A DNA stretch of 64,000 nucleotides from an uncultured Prevotella sp. (GTDB lineage: Bacteria > Bacteroidota > Bacteroidia > Bacteroidales > Bacteroidaceae): NCBI GenBank assembly GCA_900540375.1, contig UQFS01000001.1, positions 62,001-126,000 of the forward strand. Direction: 5' to 3'. Of this stretch, positions 53,116-61,695 are shown one piece after another. The notes under the pieces were generated by a model. That model did not search any database and was not told the DNA's origin. It saw only the letters and a list, made by a program, of their open reading frames with translations. Each line of letters starts with the position of its first letter. Within the stretch, counting starts at the first letter, position 1. A program made the translations under genes and the position numbers.

Positions 53116-55386
53116 CTACATGCCCATTTTGCTTGTCGGTGAGTCTTTCTTTTGTGAGTCGTTGAAGTCGTTGTTGATCTTCGAACTGTACTGTCCGAAC
53201 TGCTTCTTTGTGTTGCCGAAGTTCCACTTCACTGACAGGGCTATGACCTGCAGGGGGATGGAGACGTGGGTGTGGTTGCTGAAGTCGGCACCGGCACTGT
53301 GCTGGTTGATGATCAGGTGGCTGCGGAGCGGGTTGGCATATCGGGCCGAGAGCTCTAAGCGATCCTTGAAGAAAGAGCGGGTGAGCGAAGCATTGAAGAA
53401 CTGCATGCCACTGTTGTAGCCCATGAGATTGTAGTGGCGGGTCTGTGCGAAGAGTCCCAGCGACCCCTTGACCTTCCAGGGTAGTTGCTGCTCCAGTCCG
53501 ACATAGCTGCTGCCCGACCATCCCCAGTTATGATAGCCCAGCTCTTTCACCTTCCAGTCGCCGTAGGACACATTGCCGTTGAGCATCAACGTTGTGGTCT
53601 TGGTGGCTACCCAACGTACGAAGGCATCCATATATGTGTTTCGGCTTTTACCGTTGTTGGCGTAGGTGCTGTTGTATTTGTTGTCAGCGTCGACGAACTG
53701 GTATTTCTCTATCTCGTTGCCGATGTAGTCGTGGCTGAGGCTGACATTGAACATCAGCTTAGGTGAGAAGAAGTTGTAGGCCAGCGTCACGTTGTGCGAC
53801 TTCATCACGGCGAGCGATGGATTGCCGTAGGTGAGCGCTGTCGGGTCGGTGCGGTCGGTGTAGGGATTGAGCTGGCTGATGCCTGGTCGCGAGATGCGCA
53901 TGGTGTAGGTCAGTCCGAGGTTGGATGTCGGCGTGATGTTGTAGCCGATGCTTCCCGAAGGAATGAGATTGCCATAGTCCTTGTGGAAGTTGCGGTCGCT
54001 GTGTTCCGCATACTTCACACTCTCAAAGGTATGCTCATAGCGCAGGCCGAGGCGGGCGTTGTACTTCTCCTTGGTCAGCTTGTATTGAGCATATCCGGCC
54101 ACGATGCTCTGCAGGTTGCGGTAGCGCATACTGTTATCGGCATTGCATATGTCCTCACCGTCAATGACATCATAGAGGCGGCTGTCGCTTTTGTTGCGTC
54201 GGCTGATGGACTTGGCGCCCGTCTCCAACGTCTGTCCCTTTCCGAGGTCCAGTGTCAGGTCGGCCTGGCCTGTGTGGCTGGTGCCCCAAGTCTGCGAGTC
54301 GGAGTAGAGGTCGCTTAGTGTCAGCCCTACCACATCGGTGGCATCATTATTATATGCGGTGCGCGTACGGTTGCGTGCCGGATTGTAGTCGAAGAGATAG
54401 CTAAGCGTCAGCGACGAGGTGTGATTGGCGTTGAGCCATCGTTGGTAGTCGGTGCTGGCGTTGACACCTAAGTATTTGTTGTGCTCCGAAGTGCGGTAGA
54501 TATAGCTGAAGCCGTTGCCGTAGGGACCTCCGATGAATGTGTTGCGAGGGTTGTAATCGTGGTGAGTATTGCCTCCGCTGATGCCGGCACTGGCGTTGAT
54601 GGTGCTCAGAGAGTCGAGGGCATAGCCGAGAGTGATTTCGCCCAAAGAGAAAGGACGATGCTCGTCCATCTCCATCTCGTTGGTCTCACGTGATTCGCCC
54701 TGTGTGGTCTGCTGGATACGCGTGTTGGTCACCTTCATGTTGTCCATGGTCTGCCAAGCGAAAAATCCCATGGTACTGTAAGTGAACTTGCCCCGCTGTC
54801 CACCAACGTAGACGTTGGCGCGCTCGCCATGGTTGCTGAGGGAGAGCTCGACATTGCCGTTGTAGCAGTTGTCGCAGTCGTTGCCTTGCGCCCCGCTTTG
54901 TCTCACCATCTTGATGTCGAGAACACCGGTGGTGCCCTCTGCGTCGTATTTGGCGCCCGGTGAGGTGATGACGTCGATGCTCTGTACCATCGAGGCTGGT
55001 ATCGACTTCGCCACCTGTGAGAAGTTGTTTTGGAACATCTGGTTGGGTTTCCCGTCGACATAGACCTTGAAGTTGCCGGAGCCTTTCACCGTTACGTTGT
55101 CCTGGCCGTCAACGTTGATCATGGGCACCTTGCGCAGCATGTCAAGGAGTGTCATCGTCTTGGCGTCAGCGTCCTGCTGCACGTTGTAGGTCATCTTATC
55201 GGTGGTCATCTTCACGACGGGTTTCTGCGCCACCACCTCTACGCCTTGCAGGTCGAGGCTGTCTTGGATGGCTTGGAGCTTAAGGCTGTCGGCGCTGTTA
55301 GCCGGAGTCTGGGCCAGAGCGGCGATAGGGGAGAGCGAGAGGATGGTGATGGCAAGAGTCTGCTTGCCTTTGATATTGTTTTTCAT
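53116..55386 (-). CDS. Outer-membrane beta-barrel protein (OMP_b-brl_3 / TonB receptor-like)
   Basis: The 756-residue protein has a signal peptide (LAITILSLSPIAALAQ). A plug-like domain follows (VEVVAQKPVVKMTTDKMTYNVQ, TLLDMLRKVPMINVDGQDNVTVKGSGNFKVYVDGKPNQMF, SMVQSIDVITSPGAKYDAEGTTGVLDIK), then a C-terminal barrel with many aromatic beta strands. A short polar Ser/Lys tail ends the protein. It is the same family as the 696-residue barrel encoded on the other strand at 48743. It is the last gene of the operon headed by the ABC transporter genes, following the GntR regulator after a short hairpin repeat. Confidence 0.87.
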   Translation of the reverse strand: MKNNIKGKQTLAITILSLSPIAALAQTPANSADSLKLQAIQDSLDLQGVEVVAQKPVVKMTTDKMTYNVQQDADAKTMTLLDMLRKVPMINVDGQDNVTVKGSGNFKVYVDGKPNQMFQNNFSQVAKSIPASMVQSIDVITSPGAKYDAEGTTGVLDIKMVRQSGAQGNDCDNCYNGNVELSLSNHGERANVYVGGQRGKFTYSTMGFFAWQTMDNMKVTNTRIQQTTQGESRETNEMEMDEHRPFSLGEITLGYALDSLSTINASAGISGGNTHHDYNPRNTFIGGPYGNGFSYIYRTSEHNKYLGVNASTDYQRWLNANHTSSLTLSYLFDYNPARNRTRTAYNNDATDVVGLTLSDLYSDSQTWGTSHTGQADLTLDLGKGQTLETGAKSISRRNKSDSRLYDVIDGEDICNADNSMRYRNLQSIVAGYAQYKLTKEKYNARLGLRYEHTFESVKYAEHSDRNFHKDYGNLIPSGSIGYNITPTSNLGLTYTMRISRPGISQLNPYTDRTDPTALTYGNPSLAVMKSHNVTLAYNFFSPKLMFNVSLSHDYIGNEIEKYQFVDADNKYNSTYANNGKSRNTYMDAFVRWVATKTTTLMLNGNVSYGDWKVKELGYHNWGWSGSSYVGLEQQLPWKVKGSLGLFAQTRHYNLMGYNSGMQFFNASLTRSFFKDRLELSARYANPLRSHLIINQHSAGADFSNHTHVSIPLQVIALSVKWNFGNTKKQFGQYSSKINNDFNDSQKKDSPTSKMGM

Positions 55387-55404
55387 TGTCTTGTTTTTTT
55401 TTTG

Positions 55405-55430
55405 GTGGGACGCTGCTCAGCAGCGTCTTA
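55405..55430. repeat. Intercistronic hairpin repeat 1
   Basis: GACGCTGCT-C-AGCAGCGTC (55409-55427) sits immediately after the GntR stop, sharing flanks GGGA and TTAC with the hairpin at 56617-56642. It may act in mRNA processing or partial termination within the operon. Confidence 0.6.
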
Positions 55431-55784
55431 CTGAACAGAGGTTAACGCATCCTTGAGCTCTTCCCAAGAGATGTCAAGGAGCCTCATCTGTCGGGCAAAC
55501 TCGGGGAGGACAGTCTTCAGGAACGCCTGCCGCCGTGTCTGCTTGATATGCCGTTGTGCATTTTCCGCTACGAAATAGCCGAGGCCCCGCTTGTTGAAGA
55601 TGATTCCTTCTTGGGCGAGTTGGTCGTAGGCCTTAACCGCTGTGTTGGCGTTGATGCCGAGCGTGGCGGCATACTCGCGCACGCTGGGGATCCGGTCAAA
55701 AGCCTTGTAGACACCCGCGAGGATCTCGTCGCTCAGGCGGTCGGCTATCTGCAGGTAGATGGCTTTGTCGTTGTTGAATGCCAT
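55428..55784 (-). CDS. GntR-family (YtrA-like) transcriptional regulator
   Basis: The 118-residue protein is a short GntR regulator of the YtrA subgroup. The N-terminal winged helix-turn-helix is IYLQIADRLSDEILAGVYKAFDRIPSVREYAATLGINANTAVKAYDQLAQEGIIFNKRGLGYFV. A short C-terminal helical dimerisation segment replaces the large effector domain of other GntR proteins. YtrA-type repressors usually sit in operons with ABC transporters and repress them. Here the regulator is inside such an operon, and a perfect inverted repeat lies at the operon's predicted start site (58427-58450). The effector is unknown; in Bacillus related genes respond to cell-wall antibiotics. Confidence 0.92.
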   Translation of the reverse strand: MAFNNDKAIYLQIADRLSDEILAGVYKAFDRIPSVREYAATLGINANTAVKAYDQLAQEGIIFNKRGLGYFVAENAQRHIKQTRRQAFLKTVLPEFARQMRLLDISWEELKDALTSVQ

Positions 55785-55815
55785 ATACGTGAGTGTTTTG
55801 TGTTGTGAGGTGTGG

Positions 55816-56595
55816 TTATTTGCCTAATTGCAGTTTTGACGTATTGATATCTCCGCTGCCCGATACTCGTTTGTCAAGCGATTGCAAGGTGCCGGAGAGG
55901 TTGATGTCGCCGCTGCCCGCTATGCCGATGACAGCCGATCCGCATTGGTCGAAGCTGAGCGAGCCGTCGCCACTGCCGGCTATAGTGAGTTTGGTGTTCT
56001 CCACGTTGGCAAGCTTGCTCTTGATGTCGCCGCTGCCGCTGATGCTGAAAGAGGCGTTTTTTGCCAAAATGATACCAGTCTCTACGTCGCCGCTGCCACT
56101 CACGCTGTAGGAGAAGTCATCAGTGAGACGGATGTTTTTCAGTCTGCTGTCACCGCTACCGGCGATAGAGAGATGGAAGTGCTGCCCGGAGATGTCGCTC
56201 TCGGCGTAGAAGTCGCCACTTCCACCCATTGCTACGCTGCTGATGTTAGGCGCGCTGATCCAGAGTTCGGCACCAGAGCTAATATTGTTGAATTTGAGGA
56301 CGGTGATACCCTTTTGTTTTTTCTCCTCCTTTTCAGTGATGACGAGCTCTCCGTTATTGGCAGTGATAGTATGGGCATTATACCATTGTGGAGTGGCTTT
56401 CAACACCACTTTGTAGGTGTTGGACTGCGTGAAGTGGATGTCGCAGTTGGAAAAGTTCTTGATACTCTGGAAATCCTTAAAGTTGAGGGTAAAGGACTTC
56501 GCGGGCTCGTCACTGTTGTTGACTTTCTCGATGCGGCAAGCGGAAACAGAAAGAATGGCCACAAGGGCGATAAACATAAATGCTAACTTTTTCAT
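55816..56595 (-). CDS. Head-GIN domain lipoprotein (DUF2807)
   Basis: The 259-residue protein has a lipoprotein signal (KKLAFMFIALVAILSVSAC, lipobox VSAC), placing it in a membrane, probably the outer one. The mature part is the DUF2807/head-GIN fold, a beta-helix-like structure with a repeated GSGD motif. Seven copies are visible (GGSGDF, AGSGDS, SGSGDV, SGSGDI, AGSGDG, AGSGDI, SGSGDI) at about 20-residue spacing, as in polymeric beta-solenoids. It is encoded between the permease and the GntR regulator. Function is not known; a surface or envelope structural role is likely. Confidence 0.9.
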   Translation of the reverse strand: MKKLAFMFIALVAILSVSACRIEKVNNSDEPAKSFTLNFKDFQSIKNFSNCDIHFTQSNTYKVVLKATPQWYNAHTITANNGELVITEKEEKKQKGITVLKFNNISSGAELWISAPNISSVAMGGSGDFYAESDISGQHFHLSIAGSGDSRLKNIRLTDDFSYSVSGSGDVETGIILAKNASFSISGSGDIKSKLANVENTKLTIAGSGDGSLSFDQCGSAVIGIAGSGDINLSGTLQSLDKRVSGSGDINTSKLQLGK

Positions 56596-56616
56596 GGTGA
56601 TACTTTTTTAATGATT

Positions 56617-56642
56617 GGGAGATGCTGCTGAGCAGCGTCTTA
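56617..56642. repeat. Intercistronic hairpin repeat 2
   Basis: GATGCTGCT-G-AGCAGCGTC (56621-56639) with GGGA before and TTAC after, nearly the same as the copy at 55405. It lies between the permease and lipoprotein genes. Confidence 0.6.
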
Positions 56643-56662
56643 CAAAACGAAACGGACGCCTT

Positions 56663-57475
56663 TTATTTGTTAATCCACTGGTTGTTGATGACCTGCAGCC
56701 GGGTGTAGCGACGGAAGGCGAACCAGTAGCAGAAGACGATGAGGGCGATGTTCAAGACGTAGTAGAGGGCTTTCCACCATGCGTCGTAGAGGATGATCGT
56801 GTAGCCACTGTTGAGGAACTCGGTGAGTAGGCTCGCTGCTAAAGCACCGAGCATGAGCAACAGGATGCCAATGCCCATCCACGTGAGGATGGCCATCACG
56901 AGCGGATGCTTGTGGTAAATGCTGCCGAAGAGAAGGAAACTGGCGTGTTGCGTGATGACACCTGAGAGAACCATGAAGAAGCCTTCGACAGGAGCAGGCT
57001 CGCCATTGAGATGAAGGTAGAAATTGAAGATGCCGCTGTGGTTGAGTTCTTCCATGAGAGCGACGGAAGCCCATCGTGCAGCGTCGCAGTTGATTATCAT
57101 ACTCATGAGGAACTGCAGCACGTCGCCGACAAGGAAACCTGCGATGGCAGCCAAGGGCATGGCAACGACGAGCACGAGATAGCGGGCGATGAACTTCTCC
57201 TTGTTCGAGGCCGGGAGCATGAAGCTGTTGATGCGCTGTTGACGGCTGCGGAGGCTGGAGAAGATGAGCGCACCACTGCATAGCAGATATGCGGACAAAG
57301 CCACAGAACTGATGATGCCCATGGTGTAGGCACTGCTCGACGATGATTTGAAGACAAGCGTGAGTATCTGTGGGATGACGACCAGTCCGAAGAAGGTCAA
57401 AGCCATGGTGGCCATTTGGCGCTTGCTGAGCAGCAACTCCCAGCGGAGCACTTGCAGAAATCTATTCTTGTTCAT
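56663..57475 (-). CDS. ABC transporter permease-like membrane protein
   Basis: The 270-residue protein has about six hydrophobic segments (LTFFGLVVIPQILTLVF, IISSVALSAYLLCSGALIF, YLVLVVAMPLAAIAGFLVGDVLQF, FFMVLSGVITQHASFLLFGS, ILTWMGIGILLLMLGALAASLL and YYVLNIALIVFCYWFAF). It begins RFLQVLRWELLLSKRQM, common in ABC-2-type permeases. It follows the ATPase gene in the same operon and is probably its membrane partner. No recognisable substrate signature is present. Confidence 0.8.
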   Translation of the reverse strand: MNKNRFLQVLRWELLLSKRQMATMALTFFGLVVIPQILTLVFKSSSSSAYTMGIISSVALSAYLLCSGALIFSSLRSRQQRINSFMLPASNKEKFIARYLVLVVAMPLAAIAGFLVGDVLQFLMSMIINCDAARWASVALMEELNHSGIFNFYLHLNGEPAPVEGFFMVLSGVITQHASFLLFGSIYHKHPLVMAILTWMGIGILLLMLGALAASLLTEFLNSGYTIILYDAWWKALYYVLNIALIVFCYWFAFRRYTRLQVINNQWINK

Positions 57476-57524
57476 AATGTGATTCTATATCTATGATGAG
57501 ATGTGTATCGTGTTATATATAATA

Positions 57525-57560
57525 AGGTGTAAACACCTGGAACCTTATATATAAATAAGG
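57525..57560. other. Hairpin-rich gap between ABC ATPase and permease genes
   Basis: AGGTGT-AA-ACACCT (57525-57538) and CCTTAT-N6-ATAAGG (57543-57560) are perfect small inverted repeats in the 95-nt gap. They could influence expression of the downstream genes, but nothing shows this directly. Confidence 0.4.
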
Positions 57561-57570
57561 TGTGACGAAA

Positions 57571-58395
57571 CTACCGGTTGTTGATTTTTCCGCTGATGGC
57601 AGCGTTGAAGAGCAACTCCAGGTCGACTTGTGTCTCCTCACCGTCGCCACGCGGCATGATGACTGCGTTGCCTTGCAGCGAGGGCTCGGCGTAGAGCACG
57701 GTGTCGTCCATCTCTTGTGGTGAGACGTAGCGGAAGGCGTAGCGGTGAGAGAGATCCGCAATGGAACTGTTGAGCAGCACACGGCTTTGGTTGATGATGA
57801 CCACGTGGTCGAGCAGGCTCTCGATGTCGTGAACCTGATGGGTGGAGATGATGAGCGTGCGGTCGTCCTCCATGTAATTGGCCACCACTTTGCGGAAGAG
57901 TGCTTTCGATGGGATGTCGAGTCCGTTGGTCGGTTCGTCCATCATCAGCAGGCGCGTGCCCGTGGCAATGGCGAAGCTCATGTACACCTTTTTCTTTTGT
58001 CCCATTGACAGCTCCTTGAGGTTGGGATGTGTCGGCATCTCAAAGTCTGCCAGGCATTTACCCAAGAGCTCGTCGCTGAAATGAGGGTAGAAGGCGCGCA
58101 TCATGTCTGCGAAGGCTTCAAAACTCATGTCGGGCATGGCATACTCCTCGGGTACGATGAATACTTCTTGGAGCATCTCGGGGAGTCGCAGCCAGCTCTC
58201 CTTGTCGTTGACCGTGACTGTGCCGCTGTTGGGACGCAGCAGTCCGGCGATGAGATAGAGTAGGGTAGACTTTCCCGTGCCGTTCTTGCCCAGCAGTCCG
58301 TAGACACTGCCAGGTTGCAACTGCAAAGAGAAGCGGTCAAACACTTGGTGCTTGCTGCCCTGATAATGGAAGCATAGGTCTCTTACATCAATCAT
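57571..58395 (-). CDS. ABC transporter ATP-binding protein (YtrB-like)
   Basis: The 274-residue ATPase is the first gene of the five-gene operon. Walker A is GLLGKNGTGKSTLL. The signature is LKELSMGQKKKVYMS (MGQKKK instead of SGGQ, as in several YtrB/ABC-2 ATPases). Walker B is RLLMMDEPTNGLD, and the switch His is LIISTHQVHDIE. The C-terminal extension of about 60 residues is typical for this group. With the membrane protein downstream it should form an ABC exporter, regulated by the GntR protein in the same operon. Substrate is unknown; defence against envelope-active compounds is a reasonable guess. Confidence 0.92.
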   Translation of the reverse strand: MIDVRDLCFHYQGSKHQVFDRFSLQLQPGSVYGLLGKNGTGKSTLLYLIAGLLRPNSGTVTVNDKESWLRLPEMLQEVFIVPEEYAMPDMSFEAFADMMRAFYPHFSDELLGKCLADFEMPTHPNLKELSMGQKKKVYMSFAIATGTRLLMMDEPTNGLDIPSKALFRKVVANYMEDDRTLIISTHQVHDIESLLDHVVIINQSRVLLNSSIADLSHRYAFRYVSPQEMDDTVLYAEPSLQGNAVIMPRGDGEETQVDLELLFNAAISGKINNR

Positions 58396-58426
58396 ATTGT
58401 TTTTTCGTTTAATTGTTATCTGTATT

Positions 58427-58450
58427 AGTGTACTACTTGATTAGTACACT
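58427..58450. promoter_or_regulatory. Candidate operator for the GntR/YtrA-like repressor
   Basis: AGTGTACTA-N6-TAGTACACT is a perfect 9-bp inverted repeat starting 1 nt downstream of the minus-strand -7 box (58452-58459), hence over the transcription start. YtrA-family operators have this general form. Binding is inferred. Confidence 0.65.
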
Positions 58451-58451
58451 G

Positions 58452-58459
58452 CAAAGATA
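58452..58459 (-). promoter_or_regulatory. Predicted -7 box of the ABC-GntR-barrel operon
   Basis: TATCTTTG on the minus strand, 56 nt upstream of the ATPase ATG and touching the inverted repeat. Between here and 58638 no gene was seen. Confidence 0.55.
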
Positions 58460-58638
58460 CTACGATTTATTTGAAACGACCAAATTTTTAAGCGATAAAA
58501 TTCTTATCCTTAGCATATATTTAACTTTTGTATAGATGATAGCGATGTTCGTTTTAATCCTGTTAACTATTTTGAAAGAAAGAACAGAGTGCACCCATGC
58601 GATGACCAAGCTGCGGTTATGGTGCGAAAAAGTGGTTG

Positions 58639-58708
58639 TACCACGTTTGTGGTATGCGATATGACGTGAATATGCGATTCCTATGATGGGGAAATCGTCG
58701 TAACTTTG
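58639..58708 (+). promoter_or_regulatory. Predicted metY promoter with upstream inverted repeat
   Basis: TAACTTTG (58701-58708) is the likely -7 box, 76 nt before the ATG. TACCAC-GTTT-GTGGTA (58639-58654) lies about 50 nt upstream of it, followed by ATGCGAT at two sites, and could bind an activator or repressor. A leader of about 70 nt has no riboswitch that I recognise. Confidence 0.45.
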
Positions 58709-58784
58709 CATCGTGAAAAAATAATAGATGTAGAACCGCTGAACACAACTTCTTTATAAGGGTTGAGGGAGGCATAAATAGTAA

Positions 58785-60086
58785 ATGACTATGAGCAACG
58801 AGAAAAAGCTTCATTTCGAGACACTGCAACTTCATGTAGGTCAGGAGCAGGCCGACCCCGCAACCGATGCGCGTGCCGTGCCTATCTACCAGACCACTTC
58901 TTATGTGTTTCACAATGCACAGCACGCCAGTGACCGTTTCCACCTGAAAGATGCCGGAAATATCTACGGTCGTCTGACTAATACCACACAGGGCGTGTTT
59001 GAGGATCGCGTGGCCGCATTGGAAGGCGGCGTAGGCGGACTGGCCGTTGCCTCGGGTGCTGCTGCTGTGACTTACGCCATCACCAATCTGGCATACACTG
59101 GTGATCATGTGGTGGCAACCGATACCATCTACGGCGGAACCTATAACCTGCTGAAGCACACACTGAGCAAGTATGGTATCGACACGACATTTGTCAATCC
59201 CGACGACTACGACGCTTTGGAGGCTGCCATTAAGCCAAACACCAAACTCGTATATATTGAGACCCTCGGAAATCCGAATTCCAACATCAGCGACATTGAG
59301 CGCTCAGCCGCCATCGCCCACAAGCATGGCATCCCATTGGTGATCGACAACACCTTCGGCACTCCTTATCTGATTCGTCCTATCGAGCACGGAGCCGACA
59401 TCGTGGTGCACTCTGCCACTAAGTTCATCGGTGGCCACGGATCATCCCTGGGTGGTGTGATCGTCGACGGCGGTAAGTTCGACTATTTCCAGAACGACAG
59501 GTTCCCCGGCTTCACCAAGCCCGACGCCTCCTATCATGGCCTCGTCTTCGGCAAGCTGCCCGCTCCCTTCGTGACCCGTGTGCGTGCCCTGTTGCTTCGT
59601 GATGAGGGTGCCTGCATCTCTCCTTTCAATGCCTGGGTGCTGCTGCAAGGTCTGGAGACACTGTCACTGCGTGTCGAGCGTCACATTTTCAACACGCTGA
59701 AGGTTGTTGACTACCTCAAGACACAGCCACAGGTGAAGAAGATCAACCACCCGTCGCTGCCCGATCATCCCAATCACGACCTCTACGAGCGCTACTTCCC
59801 CAACGGCGCCGGCAGCATCTTCACCTTTGAGATCGATGGCAGCCAGCAGAAGGCTTGGGACTTCATCGACAATCTGAAGATCTTCTCTGACCTGGCCAAC
59901 GTGGCTGACGTGAAGTCGCTCGTCGTGCATCCAAAGAGCACTACACACTCAGAGTTGAGCGAGCAGGAGGCTTCTGAGCAGGGCATCTTCGACGGAACCA
60001 TCCGTCTGAGCATCGGCACAGAGCACTATGAGGACCTCATCGCTGATCTCGACCAGGCCTTTGAAGCCGTCAAGAACGAGAAGTAA
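58785..60086 (+). CDS. metY: O-acetylhomoserine sulfhydrylase (aminocarboxypropyltransferase)
   Basis: This PLP enzyme of the Cys/Met metabolism family makes homocysteine (or methionine from methanethiol) from O-acetylhomoserine and sulfide. The 433-residue protein starts at 58785; a second ATG at 58791 is equally possible. Marks are HFETLQLHVGQEQADPATDARAVPIYQTTSYVF, GRLTNTTQGVFEDRVAALEGG, IETLGNPNSNISDI, VIDNTFGTPYL and SATKFIGGHGSSLGGVI with the Schiff-base K213. RDEGACISPFNAWVLLQGLETLSLRVERH and VVHPKSTTHSELSEQE are MetY hallmarks that separate it from MetB. cysK follows 74 nt later, so the two probably act together on sulfide. Confidence 0.93.
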   Translation: MTMSNEKKLHFETLQLHVGQEQADPATDARAVPIYQTTSYVFHNAQHASDRFHLKDAGNIYGRLTNTTQGVFEDRVAALEGGVGGLAVASGAAAVTYAITNLAYTGDHVVATDTIYGGTYNLLKHTLSKYGIDTTFVNPDDYDALEAAIKPNTKLVYIETLGNPNSNISDIERSAAIAHKHGIPLVIDNTFGTPYLIRPIEHGADIVVHSATKFIGGHGSSLGGVIVDGGKFDYFQNDRFPGFTKPDASYHGLVFGKLPAPFVTRVRALLLRDEGACISPFNAWVLLQGLETLSLRVERHIFNTLKVVDYLKTQPQVKKINHPSLPDHPNHDLYERYFPNGAGSIFTFEIDGSQQKAWDFIDNLKIFSDLANVADVKSLVVHPKSTTHSELSEQEASEQGIFDGTIRLSIGTEHYEDLIADLDQAFEAVKNEK

Positions 60087-60160
60087 GCTCAAGCTGAAAT
60101 AATGTTTTATCAAGAATTAGAGAATTGAAGAATTAGAAATCATAAGAAAGGAAACATATT

Positions 60161-61108
<948 letters not shown>

Positions 61109-61160
61109 GGCAAGACATACGAAAACAAGTTTTCTCGTTTGCATCATTGCATACACTTTG

Positions 61161-61215
61161 GCCCGCTGCCTGCTGTCTCACTTCCAGGAGACAGCGGTGG
61201 TGGGGCCTCTTTTTT
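61161..61215 (+). terminator. Intrinsic terminator after cysK
   Basis: GCTGTCTC (61172-61179) pairs with GAGACAGC (61188-61195) within a longer imperfect stem from GCCC to GGGGC, followed by CTCTTTTTTT. Confidence 0.8.
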
Positions 61216-61369
61216 TGTCTTGTAAACTGACATTTTTCCGGCCATGAGAATCGCTTCTTTGCCAGCGACCCCCCCTTTGCCCGTGATTTTTGCGAAAATG
61301 GCCGGTTTCCTTAAGTTGTTGATAAACAGATGCTTAATAAACAGACTGCTTTTGGCTCATTATCAAAAC

Positions 61370-61450
61370 GCCGTTTTGATGAAAAATTCTCTAGAGAATT
61401 TTTCATCATCTCAGTGGTTTTACATGATGAAACTGCCTTTCTGTGAGCTA
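61370..61450 (-). repeat. Dispersed intergenic element, copy C (inverted, partial)
   Basis: A 32-bp perfect palindrome (61377-61408) contains ATTCTCTAGAGAAT. It is followed by TCATCTCAGTGGTTTTA and, further on, CTGCCTTTCTG, which matches copy A read in the opposite direction. No gene lies in 61109-61632. Confidence 0.65.
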
Positions 61451-61632
61451 AAAACAGCCTTTTTGACGAAGCTATTGTGCTGAAATGACTCAGAAACCAT
61501 CATTTTCTGATGGTTTTCGGTCGCCAGTTTCTTTTTTTCAGCACATTTTCTTTTCTAGAACAAAAGCTTTTCCGAACAAGTTTTTGTAAACATCCTTTTG
61601 CTGCATAGAAGCATGGAGGCAGACTACGGGAA

Positions 61633-61666
61633 ACAAAAAAGCACTGACAGCCTGCGCTGTCAGTGC
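61633..61666 (-). terminator. Intrinsic terminator after nhaD
   Basis: GCACTGACAG (61641-61650) pairs perfectly with CTGTCAGTGC (61657-61666). On the minus strand the stem is followed by TTTTTTGTTT. Confidence 0.88.
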
Positions 61667-61695
61667 TTGAGATGAAGAAGGGGTGAATACTATGG

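Noticed and set aside
58709..58784. Possible riboswitch in the metY leader
   Set aside because: The leader is short and AT-rich with no SAM or other aptamer core that I can recognise.
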